Source: Allohahella marinimesophila | GTDB lineage: Bacteria; Pseudomonadota; Gammaproteobacteria; Pseudomonadales; Oleiphilaceae | Reading direction: 5' to 3' | DNA length: 64,000 bases | NCBI RefSeq assembly: GCF_039538005.1 | Contig: NZ_BAABBO010000007.1 | Location: forward strand, 496,001-560,000 | In this document: positions 24,215 through 33,555 of the stretch, piece after piece | How the letters are laid out: each line of letters starts with the position of its first letter | How positions within the stretch are numbered: the stretch's first letter is position 1 | Program-made: the position numbers and the translations under genes | Notes under the pieces: model-generated | Database searches by the model: none | What the model was told of the DNA's origin: nothing | What the model saw: the letters and a program-made list of their open reading frames with translations, nothing else

Positions 24215-25147
24215 ATGGCTGAAATTCTCTGCATCGCCCTGAACCCGACGATTGATATTTCCTGCACTGCCGAGCGTGTTCAACCGACACACAAGATCCG
24301 CACAAGCAGCCAGGTGCGTTCGCCCGGCGGTGGTGGCGTCAATGTGGCGCGCGTCATTTCAAGGCTTGGCGGGGAGGCTGAACTGCTCTACTGCAGCGGC
24401 GGCGCTACCGGCAAGCTGCTTGATGACAGCCTGCAGGACTTGCCCTTCGACCTGCTACCCGTCCAGATAGATGAGCCTACCAGAATCGCCTTCATGGTGG
24501 CGGAGCAGCAGTCAGGCTTCGAGTATCGCTTCGTACCAGATGGCCCGTCAGTCAACTCGGAAGATCTTGCCAGTATTCGCAGCGCTGTTGCCGGATTTTC
24601 CGGGCGATACATTGTGGCCAGCGGCAGTCTTCCGCCGGGGGCACCGGTGGATACCTATGCGGTCATGGCCCGGGAAGCGTGCCGCAAGGGACAGCGTCTG
24701 GTTCTCGATACCTCTGGCGAGGCTTTGAAACACACACTTGACCATGCCGCGGTCTATCTGGCCAAGCCAAGCCTTCGCGAGCTGGAAAGTTATATCGGCC
24801 ACTCACTGAACGAAGCTGGGGCTCGAGCTGCGGCCATGACGCTTGTCGAGCGTGGAGCAGCTACTTACGTGGCCGTCTCGATGGGCGCCCAGGGGGCCTT
24901 TCTAGCAAGCGCAGATGGTGTTCTGCGGATGTCGGCACCAAGAGTAGTGGTACGTTCCGCCGTCGGTGCAGGCGATAGTTTCGTCGCCGCCATGGTGACC
25001 AGTTTCGCCGCCGGTCACGACGTGAAGGCTGCATTTCTTCGCGGCATGGCCGCTGGCGCTGCCGCCGTTATGACAGAAGGAACAGAGCTCTGTCGTCCCG
25101 AGGACATCGACGAGATTTACCAGCATCTGAAACCGGCGCCGCAGTGA
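24215..25147 (+). CDS. pfkB: PfkB-type 1-/6-phosphofructokinase (sugar-phosphate kinase)
   Basis: 310-residue ribokinase-family kinase of the hexose-phosphate (FruK/PfkB/LacC) branch. The N-terminus is CIALNPTIDIS. The substrate loop SPGGGGVNVARVISRLGG is at residues ~35-53, the VLDTSGEAL block is near 168, and the ATP/anion-hole signature VRSAVGAGDSFVAAMV, with catalytic Asp, is near 250. It phosphorylates fructose 6-phosphate or fructose 1-phosphate at the other hydroxyl, feeding glycolysis. Position between an FNR-box-controlled USP gene and the arginine deiminase operon favours a 6-phosphofructokinase used under oxygen limitation, but tagatose-phosphate kinase activity cannot be excluded. 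Confidence 0.88.
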   Translation: MAEILCIALNPTIDISCTAERVQPTHKIRTSSQVRSPGGGGVNVARVISRLGGEAELLYCSGGATGKLLDDSLQDLPFDLLPVQIDEPTRIAFMVAEQQSGFEYRFVPDGPSVNSEDLASIRSAVAGFSGRYIVASGSLPPGAPVDTYAVMAREACRKGQRLVLDTSGEALKHTLDHAAVYLAKPSLRELESYIGHSLNEAGARAAAMTLVERGAATYVAVSMGAQGAFLASADGVLRMSAPRVVVRSAVGAGDSFVAAMVTSFAAGHDVKAAFLRGMAAGAAAVMTEGTELCRPEDIDEIYQHLKPAPQ

Positions 25148-25150
25148 TGC

Positions 25151-25164
25151 TTGATATGGATCAA
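25151..25164 (+). promoter_or_regulatory. Perfect FNR/Anr box of the arcDABC promoter
   Basis: TTGAT-ATGG-ATCAA is a full match to the FNR/Anr consensus. A -10-like GATACT at 25186-25191 places the box at about -41.5. Anr-dependent arcDABC expression is established in Pseudomonas aeruginosa; its use here is inferred from the site. Confidence 0.88.
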
Positions 25165-25221
25165 TAACGAAACTTTACATAGGAAGATACTACCTGCAGT
25201 TGGCAACTACAGGAGATCCTT

Positions 25222-26646
25222 ATGACCAGCAGTTCCAGATTGAACCTCAGCGCGTTGATTGCCTTGGTGGTCGGCTCCATGATCGGGGGCGGCATTTTCT
25301 CGCTGCCTCAGAATGTAGCCTCCAGCGCCGGTCCTGGCGCAATGCTCATCGGCTGGATCATTACCGGCATTGGCATGCTCACCCTCGCCTTCGTATTCCA
25401 GACGCTGGCCAACCGCAAACCGGAACTCGACGCCGGAATCTATGCCTATGCCAAAGCGGGCTTCGGCAACTTCATGGGCTTCTCGTCGGCCTGGGGCTAC
25501 TGGATCAGTGCCTGGATAGGCAACGTCAGTTACTTCGTGCTGCTGTTCAGCACGCTCGGACTGTTCTTTCCCATCTTCGGTGAAGGCAATACCGTCACCG
25601 CCATTCTCTGTGCTTCTATTCTACTATGGGCCATTCATTTTCTCGTCCTGAAAGGGCTCCGCGAGGCCGCCTTCGTCAACCTGATCACGACGATTGCCAA
25701 GGTTGTCCCGCTCGTTCTGTTTATTGTCGTCGCCGCCTTCGCTTTCAGCGCCGATGTATTTACCAACGATTTCTGGGGTAAGGCCGGCCTTGAACTCGGC
25801 AGCGTGATGGATCAGGCCCGGAACATGATGCTGGTGACGGTCTGGGTCTTCATCGGTATTGAAGGCGCCAGCATCTACTCTGCTCGTGCGGCCAAGCGTT
25901 CCGATGTCGGTCGCGCTACAGTGGCAGGCTTTCTCGGGGTACTACTGTTACTGGTGCTCGTGAACGTTTTGTCCATGGGCATCATGAGCCAGCCAGAATT
26001 GGCCGCCTTGAAAAACCCCTCCATGGCCGGCGTGCTCGAGCATGTGATGGGTCCCTGGGGCGCTATCATCATCAGTGTAGGCCTGGTCATTTCGCTGCTC
26101 GGTGGCCTGTTGGCCTGGACCCTGCTCTGCGCCGAAATTCTTTTCGCCGGCGCGCGTGACAACACCATGCCGCGCTTCCTGAAAAAGGAGAACGATCGCA
26201 AGGTGCCCGTGAATGCACTCTGGGTGTCCAACGCACTCATTCAGCTGTTCCTCATTCTGACACTGTTCAACGAAGCCACCTATCTCAACCTGCTCTATCT
26301 GGCGACCTCCATGATACTGCTGCCCTACTTCTGGTCTGCAGCCTATGCCTGGCTGGTGAGCTGGCGTGGCGAGAGTTACAGCCTTGAGCCTCGCGAGCGG
26401 AACAAGGACCTCGTCATTGCCGGCATTGCCGTGCTGTACAGTGCCTGGCTCGTGTATGCCGGAGGCATCCAGTACGTGCTGCTGTCCGCACTGCTCTACG
26501 CACCGGGTGCCATCTTCTTCGCCAAGGCAAGACGGGAGCAGGATCTACCAGTGTTCAGCCCGGCAGAGAAATTCATTTTCGCGGTCGTGCTCGCAGGCGC
26601 GGCCATTGCCGCTTTCGGCATGTACCAGGGCTGGCTGACGCTGTAG
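25222..26646 (+). CDS. arcD: Arginine/ornithine antiporter ArcD
   Basis: 474-residue APC-superfamily permease with about 12-13 helices. The N-terminal VGSMIGGGIFSLPQNVASSAGPGA is the substrate-backbone-binding GxGIF-type motif of basic amino acid exchangers, followed by GIYAYAKAGFGNFMGF. It exchanges external arginine for internal ornithine, so the arginine deiminase pathway runs without energy cost for uptake. It is first in an arcDABC operon, with a clear ribosome site (CAGGAG) and a perfect FNR/Anr box 58-71 bases before the start. The assignment over lysine or agmatine exchangers rests on the operon. Confidence 0.95.
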   Translation: MTSSSRLNLSALIALVVGSMIGGGIFSLPQNVASSAGPGAMLIGWIITGIGMLTLAFVFQTLANRKPELDAGIYAYAKAGFGNFMGFSSAWGYWISAWIGNVSYFVLLFSTLGLFFPIFGEGNTVTAILCASILLWAIHFLVLKGLREAAFVNLITTIAKVVPLVLFIVVAAFAFSADVFTNDFWGKAGLELGSVMDQARNMMLVTVWVFIGIEGASIYSARAAKRSDVGRATVAGFLGVLLLLVLVNVLSMGIMSQPELAALKNPSMAGVLEHVMGPWGAIIISVGLVISLLGGLLAWTLLCAEILFAGARDNTMPRFLKKENDRKVPVNALWVSNALIQLFLILTLFNEATYLNLLYLATSMILLPYFWSAAYAWLVSWRGESYSLEPRERNKDLVIAGIAVLYSAWLVYAGGIQYVLLSALLYAPGAIFFAKARREQDLPVFSPAEKFIFAVVLAGAAIAAFGMYQGWLTL

Positions 26647-26684
26647 TTACACTGGCCGCCTGAACGACCTATATGGAGAAGAAG

Positions 26685-27932
26685 ATGACGAAGCCGAGCT
26701 ATGGTGTACATTCTGAAGCTGGCAAGTTGCGCAAGGTGCTCGTCTGCTCGCCGGGACTCGCGCATCAGCGCCTCACCCCGAGCAACTGTGACCAGCTGCT
26801 GTTCGACGACGTGCTCTGGGTCAACCAGGCCAAGCGCGATCATTTCGATTTCGTGACCAAGATGCGCGAGCACGGCGTGGAGGTGCTGGAGTTGCACAAC
26901 CTGCTCACAGACGTGCTGAAGACCGACGATGGTCGCGCCTGGATACTCGACCGCAAGATCACGGCTAACACCGTAGGCATTGGCTTGCAGAATGAAGTGA
27001 GGTCCTGGCTCGATGGCCTGCCAGCCAGGCAACTGGCGGAATTTCTGATTGGAGGCGTGTCTGGGTTCGACCTGCCTGATCAGGGCAGCGAACTGCCCAG
27101 CCTGTTCCGCGACTACCTGGGCGCAGATGCCTTCGTGCTGCCGCCCCTGCCCAATACCATATTCACCAGGGATACCAGCGCCTGGATCTACGGCGGTGTG
27201 ACCCTGAATCCCATGCACTGGCCTGCCCGTCGACAGGAAACCCTGCTGACCGCAGCCATCTACCGTTTCCATCCAGAATTTGCAGACGCCGGATTTCCGA
27301 TATGGTTTGGTGATCCCGACACTGACCACGGCATGGCCACGCTCGAGGGTGGCGACATCATGCCAATCGGCAAGCGGACTGTTCTGGTCGGTATGGGCGA
27401 GCGCTCCTCACGACAGGCCATTGGCCAACTGGCGCAGTCCCTCTTCAAGGCCGGGGCGGCCGACCGGGTGATTGTCGCCGGACTACCTGCCAGTCGATCA
27501 GCCATGCACCTCGACACCGTCTTCAGCTTCTGCGATCGAGACGTCGTGACCATATTCCCAGAGGTCGTTGAGGGCATCGTGGCTTTCAGTCTCCGGCCAG
27601 ACGATAGCAAGCCCGGCAGTGTCGATCTGAGGCGTGAAAAAGCCCCGTTCGTAGACGTCGTGGCCGAAGCGCTCGGCCTCCCTGCCCTGCGCACAATTCA
27701 GACCGGAGGGAACAGTTTCGAAGCCCAGCGCGAGCAGTGGGACGATGGCAATAACGTCGTTGCCCTGGAACCGGGGATTGTCATTGGCTATGACCGCAAT
27801 ACTCACACCAACACGCTACTGCGCAAGGCCGGTATCGAAGTCATCACCATCGATGCCAGCGAGCTCGGCCGTGGTCGCGGTGGCGGTCACTGCATGACCT
27901 GTCCGCTCGTTCGTGAACCAATCGACTACTAA
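26685..27932 (+). CDS. arcA: Arginine deiminase
   Basis: Hydrolyses arginine to citrulline and ammonium. From the ATG at 26685 it is 415 residues, the usual length. Active-site motifs are visible: NTIFTRDTSAWI, EGGDIMPIGKRTVLVGMGER (the Glu/Asp of the guanidinium site), MHLDTVFSFCD (catalytic His and Asp) and, near the C-terminus, GRGGGHCMTCPLVREP with the nucleophilic Cys. An in-frame ATG lies at 26673, but GGAG sits 6 bases before the later ATG. It follows arcD by 38 bases. Confidence 0.97.
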   Translation: MTKPSYGVHSEAGKLRKVLVCSPGLAHQRLTPSNCDQLLFDDVLWVNQAKRDHFDFVTKMREHGVEVLELHNLLTDVLKTDDGRAWILDRKITANTVGIGLQNEVRSWLDGLPARQLAEFLIGGVSGFDLPDQGSELPSLFRDYLGADAFVLPPLPNTIFTRDTSAWIYGGVTLNPMHWPARRQETLLTAAIYRFHPEFADAGFPIWFGDPDTDHGMATLEGGDIMPIGKRTVLVGMGERSSRQAIGQLAQSLFKAGAADRVIVAGLPASRSAMHLDTVFSFCDRDVVTIFPEVVEGIVAFSLRPDDSKPGSVDLRREKAPFVDVVAEALGLPALRTIQTGGNSFEAQREQWDDGNNVVALEPGIVIGYDRNTHTNTLLRKAGIEVITIDASELGRGRGGGHCMTCPLVREPIDY

Positions 27933-27959
27933 GCCACGACTGCAACCGAGACACACACC

Positions 27960-28970
27960 ATGGCCTTCAATCTACACAATCGCAATCTCTTGAGCCTCGA
28001 GCATCACAGCCAGCGTGAGCTGCGCTATCTGCTCGATCTTTCCCGCGATCTCAAACGCGCTCGTTATTCGGGTACCGAGCAGAAGCACCTGCAGGGCAAG
28101 AACATTGCGCTCATCTTCGAGAAGGCGTCGACGAGAACACGCTGCGCCTTCGAGGTCGCGGCTTTTCAGCAAGGCGCCAATATCACTTATATCGACCCTG
28201 GATCGAGCCACATCGGGCACAAGGAAACGATGAAGGATACCGCGCGTGTGCTGGGTCGCATGTACGACGCCATCGAGTACCGAGGCTTCAGTCAGCACCT
28301 CGTGGAGGAACTGGCGAGATACGCTGGCGTGCCGGTGTTCAACGGGCTCACAGACGAATTCCACCCTACCCAGATGCTCGCCGACGTGATGACCATGCTC
28401 GAGCACAGCGACAAGCCACTGCATGAGATTCGCTTCGCCTACCTTGGCGATGCCCGAAACAATATGGGCAACTCATTGCTCCTGGTGGCCGCTAAACTGG
28501 GCATGGACATCAGAATCGGCGCGCCCCGAAGCCTTTGGCCCAGTGACGCTCATCGCGAACTGTGCGACGCCTTTGCCAGCGAGTCTGGTGCGCGCATCAC
28601 ACTGACTGAAGACCCTGTCGCTGCAGTACAGGGTGTCGATTTCATCCATACCGATGTCTGGGTCTCGATGGGCGAGCCAGTGGAAGCCTGGGATCAGCGG
28701 ATCGACCTGCTCAAGCCCTATCAGGTCAATGCACAGCTCATGGCCGCCGCAGACAACCCGCGAGTTCGCTTCATGCATTGTCTGCCCGCCTTCCACAACA
28801 CTGAGACAACACTTGGCCGCGACGTGGCCGAGCGCTATCCGGAACTGGCCAATGGCATCGAAGTGACTGAGGACGTTTTCGAGTCTCCTGCCTGTATCGC
28901 CTTCGAGCAGGCCGAAAACCGCATGCATACCATCAAGGCCGTGCTGGTGTCCGCACTGGCCGATATCTGA
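27960..28970 (+). CDS. arcB: Catabolic ornithine carbamoyltransferase
   Basis: 336 residues. It splits citrulline with phosphate to ornithine and carbamoyl phosphate in the ADI pathway. Carbamoyl-phosphate site STRTRCAFEV is at residues ~57-66, HPTQMLADVMTM near 137, and the ornithine site is WVSMGEP with the HCLPAFHN active-site Cys near 274. The extra N-terminal and C-terminal lengths fit the catabolic (ArcB) rather than the shorter anabolic (ArgF) enzyme, and the operon position agrees. Starts 27 bases after arcA. Confidence 0.97.
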   Translation: MAFNLHNRNLLSLEHHSQRELRYLLDLSRDLKRARYSGTEQKHLQGKNIALIFEKASTRTRCAFEVAAFQQGANITYIDPGSSHIGHKETMKDTARVLGRMYDAIEYRGFSQHLVEELARYAGVPVFNGLTDEFHPTQMLADVMTMLEHSDKPLHEIRFAYLGDARNNMGNSLLLVAAKLGMDIRIGAPRSLWPSDAHRELCDAFASESGARITLTEDPVAAVQGVDFIHTDVWVSMGEPVEAWDQRIDLLKPYQVNAQLMAAADNPRVRFMHCLPAFHNTETTLGRDVAERYPELANGIEVTEDVFESPACIAFEQAENRMHTIKAVLVSALADI

Positions 28971-28979
28971 GGCAATAGA

Positions 28980-29903
28980 ATGAGAATAGTCGTAGCACTC
29001 GGCGGCAATGCCCTCATGCAACGAGGACAACCGATGACGGCGGCCCATCAACGTGAGAACATTCGCACGGCCGTCAAGCAGCTGGCGTCGATAGTCGAAG
29101 GTAATGAGCTGGTGATCTGTCACGGTAATGGCCCACAGGTGGGGCTGCTGGCACTTCAGGCGGCGGCTGACAAGGCTCACGAACCGTTTCCGCTCGATAT
29201 ACTGGGCGCACAGACGGACGGTATGATCGGCTATATGATTGAGCAGGAGCTAGGCAACCTGTTGCCTGGCGGTGCGCCGCTGGCAACCTTGCTGACCCAG
29301 GTCGAAGTCGCGGCGGACGACCCCGCCTTCGACCATCCAACAAAACCGATAGGGCCACTGTACGAACAGGATGAGGCCGAGCAGCTGATGCAGGAAAAAG
29401 GATGGGCCATGGCGCCGGATGGCGAGTCATTTCGGCGTGTGGTGGCGAGTCCCGAGCCGCTTCGAATATTCGAAAGACGCCCGATTGAATGGCTGCTGGA
29501 AAAAGGCAGTATCGTTATCTGTGCTGGCGGCGGCGGCATCCCAACCTGCCGCGACGATAACGGTTTTTTGCGCGGCGTAGAAGCTGTTATCGACAAGGAT
29601 CGATGTTCGGCCGTATTGGCTGCTGAATTGCAGTGCGACTGCCTGATCATTGCTACCGACGTCGATGCTGTCTACCTCGACTGGGGCACTGACAGTTCGA
29701 GACCAATCCGGAGTGTCCATCCTGATGATCTGGACGCCGCAGCCTTTCCCGCTGGATCGATGGGACCAAAGGTCGAGGCGGCCTGCGATTTTGCCAGAAA
29801 AACTGGCAAGACCGCCGTCATTGGAGCGCTCAAGGATATCGCAGCCATGCTGTCGGGCTCGGCAGGCACCGCCGTCAGCCTGACGCACGAAAAACAGAGC
29901 TGA
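28980..29903 (+). CDS. arcC: Carbamate kinase
   Basis: 307 residues of the amino-acid kinase superfamily. It transfers phosphate from carbamoyl phosphate to ADP, giving the ATP yield of the ADI pathway. The N-terminal VVALGGNALMQRGQ, ELVICHGNGPQVGLLALQA, GSIVICAGGGGIP and the C-terminal GSMGPKVEAACDFA are all carbamate kinase signatures. Starts 9 bases after the arcB stop, so it is the last gene of arcDABC. Its own stop is 9 bases from the convergent SDR gene, leaving no room for a separate terminator. Confidence 0.97.
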   Translation: MRIVVALGGNALMQRGQPMTAAHQRENIRTAVKQLASIVEGNELVICHGNGPQVGLLALQAAADKAHEPFPLDILGAQTDGMIGYMIEQELGNLLPGGAPLATLLTQVEVAADDPAFDHPTKPIGPLYEQDEAEQLMQEKGWAMAPDGESFRRVVASPEPLRIFERRPIEWLLEKGSIVICAGGGGIPTCRDDNGFLRGVEAVIDKDRCSAVLAAELQCDCLIIATDVDAVYLDWGTDSSRPIRSVHPDDLDAAAFPAGSMGPKVEAACDFARKTGKTAVIGALKDIAAMLSGSAGTAVSLTHEKQS

Positions 29904-29912
29904 GCGCGACCT

Positions 29913-30680
29913 TCAGTGGGCGGTATAACCGCCGTCGATCACTAGTTCTGAACCAGTGACAAACTTCGACTCGTCTGACGCGAGATAGACGATGCCCCAG
30001 GCGATGTCATCCGGCTCGCCGATATGACCCAGGGGGTGCAGCGCATTGAGCTGCTGCCGGCCCGCCTCGACATCACCCTGATCACCCAGATGCTTTTCGA
30101 CGAGCGGCGTCCAGATAAAGCCAGGATGTACCGAATTGACACGGATCCTGTCGGCCGCGTACAGCAGTGCATCCGTTTTCGTCATCAGCCGGACTGCGCC
30201 CTTGGACGCATGATACGGCGGTAGATCCGGCGCACTGACCAGGCCATAGATCGATGACAGGTTGATGATACTGCCACCGCCAGCCTCACGGAGATGACGA
30301 ATCGCGTGCTTGGTACAGAAGAACACACCTTTGACGTTCACTGCCTGAACGTGGTCCCACTCTTCTTCAGTGATCTCGTGTGTCGGCTTGTTGACACCGG
30401 CGATACCGGCATTACTGACCACGGCATCGAGTCCGCCAAAGCTGGCCGCCACTTCGTCGAATACGTCAGATACCGTGCTTTCGCTCGTGACATCACAATG
30501 CCAGTATCGAGCTTTACCACCTTCGGCATTGACCGCCTGAGCCAGTGCCTCGCCTTCTTCATCGACGCAGTCGAGTATGGCCACGGCAGCGCCTTCCTGC
30601 GCCATACGAATAACAGCAGCTCGCCCGATGCCGAGTGCACCCCCTGTGACGATGACTTTTTTCTCCTGCAGCCTGTTCAT
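29913..30680 (-). CDS. Short-chain dehydrogenase/reductase (classical SDR)
   Basis: 255 residues. The nucleotide-binding TGGALGIGR is at residues 12-20, the second-strand acidic residue (ILDCVD) suggests NAD(H) preference, and the NAG motif is VVSNAGIAG. Catalytic Ser is in NLSSIYGL and Tyr/Lys in YHASKGAV; the PG motif is HPGFIWTP. The C-terminal GSELVIDGGYTAH is typical of the glucose-dehydrogenase-like/FabG group. Substrate unknown. A perfect FNR box (30761-30774) and a TATAAC -10 stand at class II spacing upstream, so a role in low-oxygen redox balance is inferred. Confidence 0.93.
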   Translation of the reverse strand: MNRLQEKKVIVTGGALGIGRAAVIRMAQEGAAVAILDCVDEEGEALAQAVNAEGGKARYWHCDVTSESTVSDVFDEVAASFGGLDAVVSNAGIAGVNKPTHEITEEEWDHVQAVNVKGVFFCTKHAIRHLREAGGGSIINLSSIYGLVSAPDLPPYHASKGAVRLMTKTDALLYAADRIRVNSVHPGFIWTPLVEKHLGDQGDVEAGRQQLNALHPLGHIGEPDDIAWGIVYLASDESKFVTGSELVIDGGYTAH

Positions 30681-30731
30681 TGTTTTTTCCCTGTCTATCG
30701 TTGCTGACCCCTGCCAAGCAAGGGAGCCTTC

Positions 30732-30774
30732 AGTTATACGCCCGCTGCAAGCCGCTGATCTTGATCGACATCAA
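30732..30774 (-). promoter_or_regulatory. FNR/Anr-type promoter of the SDR gene
   Basis: A perfect box TTGAT-CGAC-ATCAA (30761-30774) overlaps the last codon and stop of the cation ATPase gene. On the minus strand TATAAC (30737-30732) is a near-consensus -10, giving a box centre at about -42 and a ~45-base leader to the start at 30680. Confidence 0.8.
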
Positions 30775-33479
30775 TGTTTGGCCTTGAATCTGAGCAGGCT
30801 TTTTTCAAGCTCGACCAACACGAAGAGTATGAGTGCAAGCGCCCCGGCGCGGAGCCAGTCGATCACCGCGAGTGGTTTCGTGTCGAACAGGTGTTGAAAC
30901 GGCGGGGCGTAGGTGAAAAGCAGCTGCAGCGCGAGCAGTGCGGCGATGGCGTACCAGACATAGGCATTTGCTGTCAGCGACCGCCACTTCAAGGCAGGTG
31001 CATCGATGACCCGTGTACTGAGCAAATACATGATTTCGCAAAGCACGAGGGTATTGACCGCGATCGTCCGCGACAGCTCCAGACTGAAGTCAGCGTCAAG
31101 ATACCAGAGATGCAGTCCGAAACTGGCTGCTACCATCAGCACCGACACGAAAAGGCTGCGCCATACCAGAAAACTGGTGAGCAGCGGCGCATTCGGAGCA
31201 CGGGGCTGCCGCTTCATGATGCCAGGTTCTGCTGGCTCGAAAGCCAGGGCAAGTGCCAGCGTAACCGCCGTGACCATGTTGACCCAGAGTATCTGCACCG
31301 GTGTGATGGGCATCATGATACCCATGGCCACGGCCGCCAGTATGCTCAGGGCTTGCCCACCGCTCACCGGCAGAACGAAGAGTACGGCCTTGCGAAAGTT
31401 GTCGTAAACAATACGACCTTCTTCTACGGCATGGACAATCGAAGCAAAGTTGTCATCGGCCAATACGACCCGGGCAGCCTGTTTCGCAGCTTCGGTGCCC
31501 TTGAGGCCCATGGCGATGCCGACATCCGCCCGCTTGAGTGCTGGGGCGTCATTGACACCATCGCCGGTCATAGCGACGATCCTGTCCTGAGCCTGCAGCG
31601 CGGTGACGAGGCGCAGCTTGTGTTCCGGCGAGGTTCTGGCAAATATATCTGTTTCGGCCAGCAGGGATGACAGGGCACCATCGTCCAGAGTTTCGAGCAT
31701 GGCGCCCGTAACTGGTTCAGTGCCGGTGCCAATGTTCATGCTGCGCCCGATGGCAGCTGCCGTGCCCGCATGGTCGCCGGTAATCATCTTGACGCGAATA
31801 CCCGCGGCCTGGGCGGACGCCACTGCCCTGACGGCATCAGGGCGTGGTGGATCTACCATCCCCAGCAACCCAACCAGAGCCAGCCCTGTTGACAGATCCT
31901 CGATATCGAGTTGTCCCTTGGCGGGTCGCGGGTCAGTAGTCGCCAGCGCGAGCACGCGCTTGCCATCCGAAGCGAGGCCATGGGCCTGCGCGGTCCAGAA
32001 TTCACGATCCAGCGGCTGGACTCCCGACTCAGTGCGTTCGCTGTCGCACAGTTCCATCAGCCGCTCGGGTGCACCTTTAACGCAGACGAAGGCCTTACCA
32101 TGATGATCGTGATTCAGCGTTGCCATATAGCGATTTTCTGATTCGAAGGGAATGGCATCGGCTCGTGGATGCTCGTGCAGTTCATGGGCGGTTTCAAGTC
32201 CGCTTTTCATGGCGAAGGATAACAAGGCCCCCTCAGTCGGGTCGCCAGCCAGTGTCCAACGCCCGTCTTCTGCGCGATGCAAAGCCGCGTCGTTACACAG
32301 CAGCGCAGCCTGCGCCAGTTGCTTGAGTACGGGCTGATTTGCGGCCTCCACCCGCTGGCCAGTCAGCAGCACATCACCGACGGGCTCGTAGCCTACGCCT
32401 TCGATGACGAAGTGCGCATCACGTGACACGGCGTCAGTGACCGTCATCTCGTTCCGGGTCAAAGTGCCAGTCTTGTCGGTGCAGATGACGCTGACAGCGC
32501 CAAGTGTTTCGACCGCCGGCAACTGACGGATAATCGCCTTGCGTCGCGCCATCCGCTGCACACCAATCGCCAGGGTGATCGCGAGGATGGCCGGCAGGCC
32601 TTCAGGAATGGCAGCCACTGCCAGCCCCACTGCGACCAAAAACATTTCGGCTGCGGTATAGTCCTGAAACAGCCATCCGTATAGAAAAGTGACAATGGCC
32701 AGCACTACAGTTGCCACGGCGATCTGTCGTGCAAACTGTTCAACCTTCTTCAGCAGCGGCGTCGCCAGGGGCTCTACCTTGTCAAGCATGCCGCTGATAC
32801 GACCTATTTCGCTAGCCGGCCCCGTCGACACCACCAGGCCCGACGCAGCGCCTGCTGTAACCAGCGTTCCGGAATAGACCATGCAGAAGCGCTCAGCCAG
32901 AGGCGCCGCTTCTACGACGGGATCTACCGATTTCAAGACCGTTTGGGATTCACCTGTAAGGATGGACTCGTCGACAGAGAGTTCGCGAGTTCGTAACAGT
33001 CGCAGATCAGCCGGCACACGATCACCAGGCTGCAGCATCACGACATCACCCGGTACCAGCGCTTCGGCAGGTACAGTCTGGGTGCGTCCATCACGTTGCA
33101 CGATCGCTTCATGAGAGAGCAGCTGACGGATGGCATTCAGCGCTTTCTCCGCCTTACCTTCCTGAATGACACCGATAAGCGCCTGAATGATGACGACGCC
33201 CAGAATAACGACAGTATCGACCCATTCACCGAGCACGGTGGTAATGACCGCCGCTACAAGGAGTACATAAATAAGTGCATTCTGAAACTGACGGAGAACA
33301 CGAACCGTGAGGCTAGTGCCTGCGACCTCATCCAGCCTGTTTGGCCCGATCGAGGCTAGACGCGTTTCAGCTTCAGCCGTGCCAAGACCTGATTCGTGGG
33401 CACTGAGTGCCTCATAGGCGTAAGTCTGATCGTGACAGTGCCAAGGCTGTCGAGCCGCATCCACATCGATTTCCCGCAC
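30771..33479 (-). CDS. P2-type cation-transporting ATPase
   Basis: 902-residue P-type ATPase. The N-terminal actuator region has LTGES (DESILTGES), helix M4 has AIPEGLPAIL, the phosphorylation motif is ICDKTGTLTRNEM, and the hinge is GDGVNDAPALK. The C-terminal membrane block has ~6 helices. The IPEGLP motif and lack of heavy-metal domains place it with the Ca2+/Na+/H+-type (PacL/PMCA-like, P2) group; the exact ion is not readable. It begins at a GTG with GGGAGAAAG upstream. An FNR-like box (33534-33547) precedes it. Anr-controlled ATPases of this type occur in pseudomonads, which fits. Confidence 0.93.
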   Translation of the reverse strand: MREIDVDAARQPWHCHDQTYAYEALSAHESGLGTAEAETRLASIGPNRLDEVAGTSLTVRVLRQFQNALIYVLLVAAVITTVLGEWVDTVVILGVVIIQALIGVIQEGKAEKALNAIRQLLSHEAIVQRDGRTQTVPAEALVPGDVVMLQPGDRVPADLRLLRTRELSVDESILTGESQTVLKSVDPVVEAAPLAERFCMVYSGTLVTAGAASGLVVSTGPASEIGRISGMLDKVEPLATPLLKKVEQFARQIAVATVVLAIVTFLYGWLFQDYTAAEMFLVAVGLAVAAIPEGLPAILAITLAIGVQRMARRKAIIRQLPAVETLGAVSVICTDKTGTLTRNEMTVTDAVSRDAHFVIEGVGYEPVGDVLLTGQRVEAANQPVLKQLAQAALLCNDAALHRAEDGRWTLAGDPTEGALLSFAMKSGLETAHELHEHPRADAIPFESENRYMATLNHDHHGKAFVCVKGAPERLMELCDSERTESGVQPLDREFWTAQAHGLASDGKRVLALATTDPRPAKGQLDIEDLSTGLALVGLLGMVDPPRPDAVRAVASAQAAGIRVKMITGDHAGTAAAIGRSMNIGTGTEPVTGAMLETLDDGALSSLLAETDIFARTSPEHKLRLVTALQAQDRIVAMTGDGVNDAPALKRADVGIAMGLKGTEAAKQAARVVLADDNFASIVHAVEEGRIVYDNFRKAVLFVLPVSGGQALSILAAVAMGIMMPITPVQILWVNMVTAVTLALALAFEPAEPGIMKRQPRAPNAPLLTSFLVWRSLFVSVLMVAASFGLHLWYLDADFSLELSRTIAVNTLVLCEIMYLLSTRVIDAPALKWRSLTANAYVWYAIAALLALQLLFTYAPPFQHLFDTKPLAVIDWLRAGALALILFVLVELEKSLLRFKAKH

Positions 33480-33506
33480 TGACTTTCTCCCGAATGATAC
33501 TCAGGC

Positions 33507-33547
33507 ATTGTCTCATGCAGGCCATGGTGCGCTTTGCTCTAAATCAA
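33507..33547 (-). promoter_or_regulatory. FNR/Anr-like promoter of the P-type ATPase
   Basis: TTGCT-CTAA-ATCAA (33534-33547) matches the FNR/Anr palindrome at 9 of 10 positions. A -10-like GACAAT on the minus strand (33512-33507) puts the box near -41. The ATPase GTG start is at 33479. Confidence 0.6.
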
Positions 33548-33555
33548 GTGGAGCG

